Below, piece after piece: positions 6,546-8,542 of a DNA stretch of 8,542 bases. Every line of letters starts with the position of its first letter. Position 1 is the stretch's first letter. The stretch comes from CABHOJ01 sp965649545 (GTDB lineage: Bacteria > Pseudomonadota > Gammaproteobacteria > Burkholderiales > Methylophilaceae), in NCBI GenBank assembly GCA_965649545.1, contig CBFGLF010000076.1:1-8542 (forward strand), in the 5' to 3' direction. The position numbers and the translations under genes were made by a program. The notes under the pieces were generated by a model. It made no database searches. It had not been told where the DNA came from and saw nothing but the letters and a program-made list of their open reading frames with translations.

Positions 6546-6547
6546 AT

Positions 6548-8179
6548 ATGCAACATTACGATGTACTGATCATAGGCAGCGGTCTCGCAGGCCTGACCCT
6601 GGCCCTGAAAGTCGCGGACCAGAAGCGGGTTTGCCTCGTCAGCAAGCGTACCATCAACGACAGTTCGAGCAACTGGGCCCAGGGCGGCATCGCGGCCGTG
6701 CTCACGGATGGCGACTCGATCGAAGCCCATATCCAGGACACCCTGGTGGCCGGCGCCGGCCTCTGCGACGCCGAAGTCACGCGCCTGGTCGCGGAACGCG
6801 GTCGCGAGACGGTGGAATGGCTGATCCAGGAGGGCGTGCCCTTCACCCGTGAGGAGGACGACAGCGGCTTCCACCTGACGCGCGAAGGCGGCCATAGCCA
6901 TCGCCGCATCATCCATGCCGCCGACGCCACCGGACACGCGGTGCAGAAGACCCTGGCCGAAAAGGTACGCGAGCACCCGCAGATCACGCTGTTCGAAGAC
7001 CACATCGCTGTCGACCTCATCACCTCACGCAAGGTCAAGCGTGAAGGTAACGAATGCCTGGGCGCCTATGTGCTCGATAACCAGACCGGCAAGGTACTGA
7101 CCATCGGCGCGGACCAGACGGTGCTGGCCACCGGCGGCGCCGGCAAGGTCTATCTGTACACCACCAATCCCGACGTCAGCACCGGCGACGGCATCGCCAT
7201 GGCCTGGCGCGCCGGGTGCCGCGTGGCCAATATGGAATTCATCCAGTTCCACCCGACCTGCCTGTACCACCCGCAAGCCAAATCCTTCCTGGTGTCGGAA
7301 GCCGTACGTGGCGAAGGCGGCCTGCTGAAGCTGCCGGACGGCAGTCGCTTCATGGACGAACATGACCCACGTGGCGAACTGGCCCCACGCGACGTGGTGG
7401 CGCGCGCGATCGACTTCGAGATGAAGAAGCGCGGCATCGATTGCGTCTATCTGGATATCTCACACCAGCCTGCGGACTTCATCCTCTCGCACTTCCCGAC
7501 CATCTACCGGCGCTGCATGGAACTGGGCATCGACATCACCAAACAACCGATCCCAGTGGTCCCCGCCGCGCATTACAGCTGCGGCGGCATCATGACCGAC
7601 CATGCCGGCCGCACCGACCTGCCTCGGCTCTACGCCATCGGCGAGACCGCCTGCACCGGGCTGCACGGCGCGAACCGGCTCGCCAGTAACTCCTTGCTGG
7701 AATGCCTGGTGTTCGGTCAGGCTGCGGCCAGCGACATCCTGTCGCAAGCCCCCAAACCGACAGTCAAACTGCCTTACTGGGATGAGAGCCGCGTGACGGA
7801 CGCCGATGAAGAGATCATCATCACCCACACGTGGAACGAGCTACGCCGCTTCATGTGGAATTACGTCGGCATCGTGCGCACCACCAAACGCCTGATGCGG
7901 GCGCTGCACCGCATCCATATGCTGCGTGACGAAGTCCACGAGTTCTATAGCAACTTCCGCATCAGCAACAACCTGATCGAACTGAGAAACCTGCTGCAGG
8001 TGGCTGAATTGATCGTCCTGAGCGCCATGGAACGGCATGAGAGCCGGGGGCTGCATTACAGCAAGGATTATCCGGAGATGTTGCCGGACGCCATCCCGAC
8101 CGTGCTCGAGCCTTCCAATTATTACAGCCTGCTCGATAGCGGTCATGGCAAGCATGACCGGCACAAACTGATCGCCTGA
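6548..8179 (+). CDS. nadB: L-aspartate oxidase
   Basis: FAD-dependent cytosolic enzyme that oxidises L-aspartate to iminoaspartate, which NadA condenses with dihydroxyacetone phosphate to quinolinate for NAD synthesis. 543 residues, the usual length. The N-terminal dinucleotide-binding motif is IIGSGLAGL (8-16), followed by SSSNWAQGGIAAVL (39-52), REGGHSHRRIIHAADATGH (112-130), ATGGAGKVY (194-202), QFHPTCLY (233-240), RGELAPRDVVARA (275-287), HYSCGGI (342-348) and GLHGANRLASNSLLECLVFG (371-390). His235, Arg281, His342 and Arg377 correspond to active-site positions of the NadB/succinate dehydrogenase flavoprotein family, and a helical C-terminal domain follows. The conserved AQGG and GLHGANR motifs favour NadB over SdhA/FrdA. 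The ATG at 6548 gives the canonical N-terminus but has no visible Shine-Dalgarno sequence. Divergent from rpoE; no nadA or nadC lies in the window. Confidence 0.97.
   Translation: MQHYDVLIIGSGLAGLTLALKVADQKRVCLVSKRTINDSSSNWAQGGIAAVLTDGDSIEAHIQDTLVAGAGLCDAEVTRLVAERGRETVEWLIQEGVPFTREEDDSGFHLTREGGHSHRRIIHAADATGHAVQKTLAEKVREHPQITLFEDHIAVDLITSRKVKREGNECLGAYVLDNQTGKVLTIGADQTVLATGGAGKVYLYTTNPDVSTGDGIAMAWRAGCRVANMEFIQFHPTCLYHPQAKSFLVSEAVRGEGGLLKLPDGSRFMDEHDPRGELAPRDVVARAIDFEMKKRGIDCVYLDISHQPADFILSHFPTIYRRCMELGIDITKQPIPVVPAAHYSCGGIMTDHAGRTDLPRLYAIGETACTGLHGANRLASNSLLECLVFGQAAASDILSQAPKPTVKLPYWDESRVTDADEEIIITHTWNELRRFMWNYVGIVRTTKRLMRALHRIHMLRDEVHEFYSNFRISNNLIELRNLLQVAELIVLSAMERHESRGLHYSKDYPEMLPDAIPTVLEPSNYYSLLDSGHGKHDRHKLIA
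8140..8160. repeat. 8-bp perfect inverted repeat in the 3' end of nadB
   Basis: CGGTCATG (8140-8147), a 5-nt loop GCAAG and CATGACCG (8153-8160) form a perfect stem. It lies 17 nt before the nadB stop codon and 22 nt past the stop of the converging gene. No U-tract follows on either strand, so it is not a standard intrinsic terminator. It could limit read-through between the convergent genes, or be chance in a region encoding SGHGKHDRHK. Confidence 0.3.
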
Positions 8180-8181
8180 TC

Positions 8182-8542
8182 TCAGGCCTTCTCCTGTCGT
8201 TGGATACCCAGGATCGCGCCCTGGGCTTTGAGGTCCTGCAGGATGTCGCTCCCAAAACGCACGATGGCTTCCGGATCGGGATGCGCGAGCTCTTCCGCAA
8301 GTTGCAGCAACGCCTGCCTGGATGTCGATGCCCCGCCCTGCAATAGCGCCAACAACCGCGAAGTCACGGGGTTGAGCTCGATGAACCGCACCTCATCCCC
8401 CGCGTCCCGGAACACCAGAAAGTGCACAGGCTGGGCAAGCGGCGTCTTGGGTCTATGTCGCGCCGAGATATGATGTACCGGATACTCATAGCTAAGCAAG
8501 GCATAGGCCGCTGCGAACACGGGAATGCCCGTCAACAGGTCG
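8182..8542 (-). CDS. hvfC: HvfC/DUF2063-like protein, C-terminal part (gene runs off the right edge)
   Basis: About 120 C-terminal residues are visible; the frame is open to the right edge, so the true start is outside (an in-frame TTG at 8535 is unlikely to be the start). The pattern YPVHHISARHRPK, then VHFLVFRDAGDEVRFIELNP, then TSRLLALLQGG, ALLQLAEELAHPDPEAIVRF and GSDILQDLKAQGAILG fits the C-terminal domain of DUF2063/HvfC proteins as I recall them (full proteins are about 250 residues). HvfC pairs with HvfB (DUF692, MNIO family iron enzyme) to modify cysteines of HvfA/DUF2282 bufferin-type peptides linked to copper handling. No precursor or HvfB gene is in the window; they would be expected just to the right. 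The stop codon lies 2 nt from the nadB stop, tail to tail. Without a search, family membership is likely rather than certain, and the gene symbol is provisional. Confidence 0.72.
   Translation of the reverse strand, partial: DLLTGIPVFAAAYALLSYEYPVHHISARHRPKTPLAQPVHFLVFRDAGDEVRFIELNPVTSRLLALLQGGASTSRQALLQLAEELAHPDPEAIVRFGSDILQDLKAQGAILGIQRQEKA

Overview
The window is a conserved chromosomal block from a proteobacterium with roughly 55-60% GC. It most likely comes from the Betaproteobacteria. The reasons are the RpoE sequence (a short first-domain start of the type MVGNREIDQELVERAQRGD and the C-terminal ending LLDTPQDKRW), the very short RseA, and the gene order rpoE-rseA-rseB-rseC-mucD-lepA-lepB. 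A Nitrosomonadales-type organism is possible, but this is a guess from memory of homologues and no search was run.

Layout. From the right end of the operon to the left edge, all on the minus strand: rpoE (sigma-E), rseA (membrane anti-sigma factor), rseB (periplasmic regulator of RseA), rseC (membrane protein with a cysteine cluster), mucD (periplasmic DegP/HtrA-type protease), lepA (elongation factor 4) and lepB (signal peptidase I, cut by the left edge). Spacing is tight from rpoE to mucD: 16 nt, 0 nt, 31 nt and 9 nt gaps. A 119-nt gap with two inverted repeats separates mucD from lepA, and lepA and lepB overlap by 4 nt (ATGA). Divergent from rpoE, on the plus strand, is nadB (L-aspartate oxidase, first step of NAD synthesis). 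Converging on nadB with only 2 nt between stop codons is the 3' part of a minus-strand gene whose product resembles the C-terminal domain of HvfC/DUF2063 proteins, which usually accompany bufferin-type (DUF2282) RiPP precursors.

How it fits together. Sigma-E is held at the membrane by RseA and RseB and released on envelope stress. Its regulon typically includes periplasmic proteases such as MucD, here encoded in the same unit. LepB processes exported proteins and LepA assists translation, so the block joins envelope quality control to protein synthesis and export.

Regulation. The 224-bp rpoE-nadB gap holds a good match to a sigma-E promoter reading into rpoE (autoregulation), a perfect 12-bp palindrome between that promoter and the nadB start codon, and a 47-codon in-frame open leader upstream of the conserved rpoE start. 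All genes look intact. I see no tRNA, rRNA, CRISPR array, insertion sequence or other mobile element. Most of the window is ordinary conserved sequence; the less ordinary parts are the rpoE-nadB gap, the mucD-lepA gap and the right edge.
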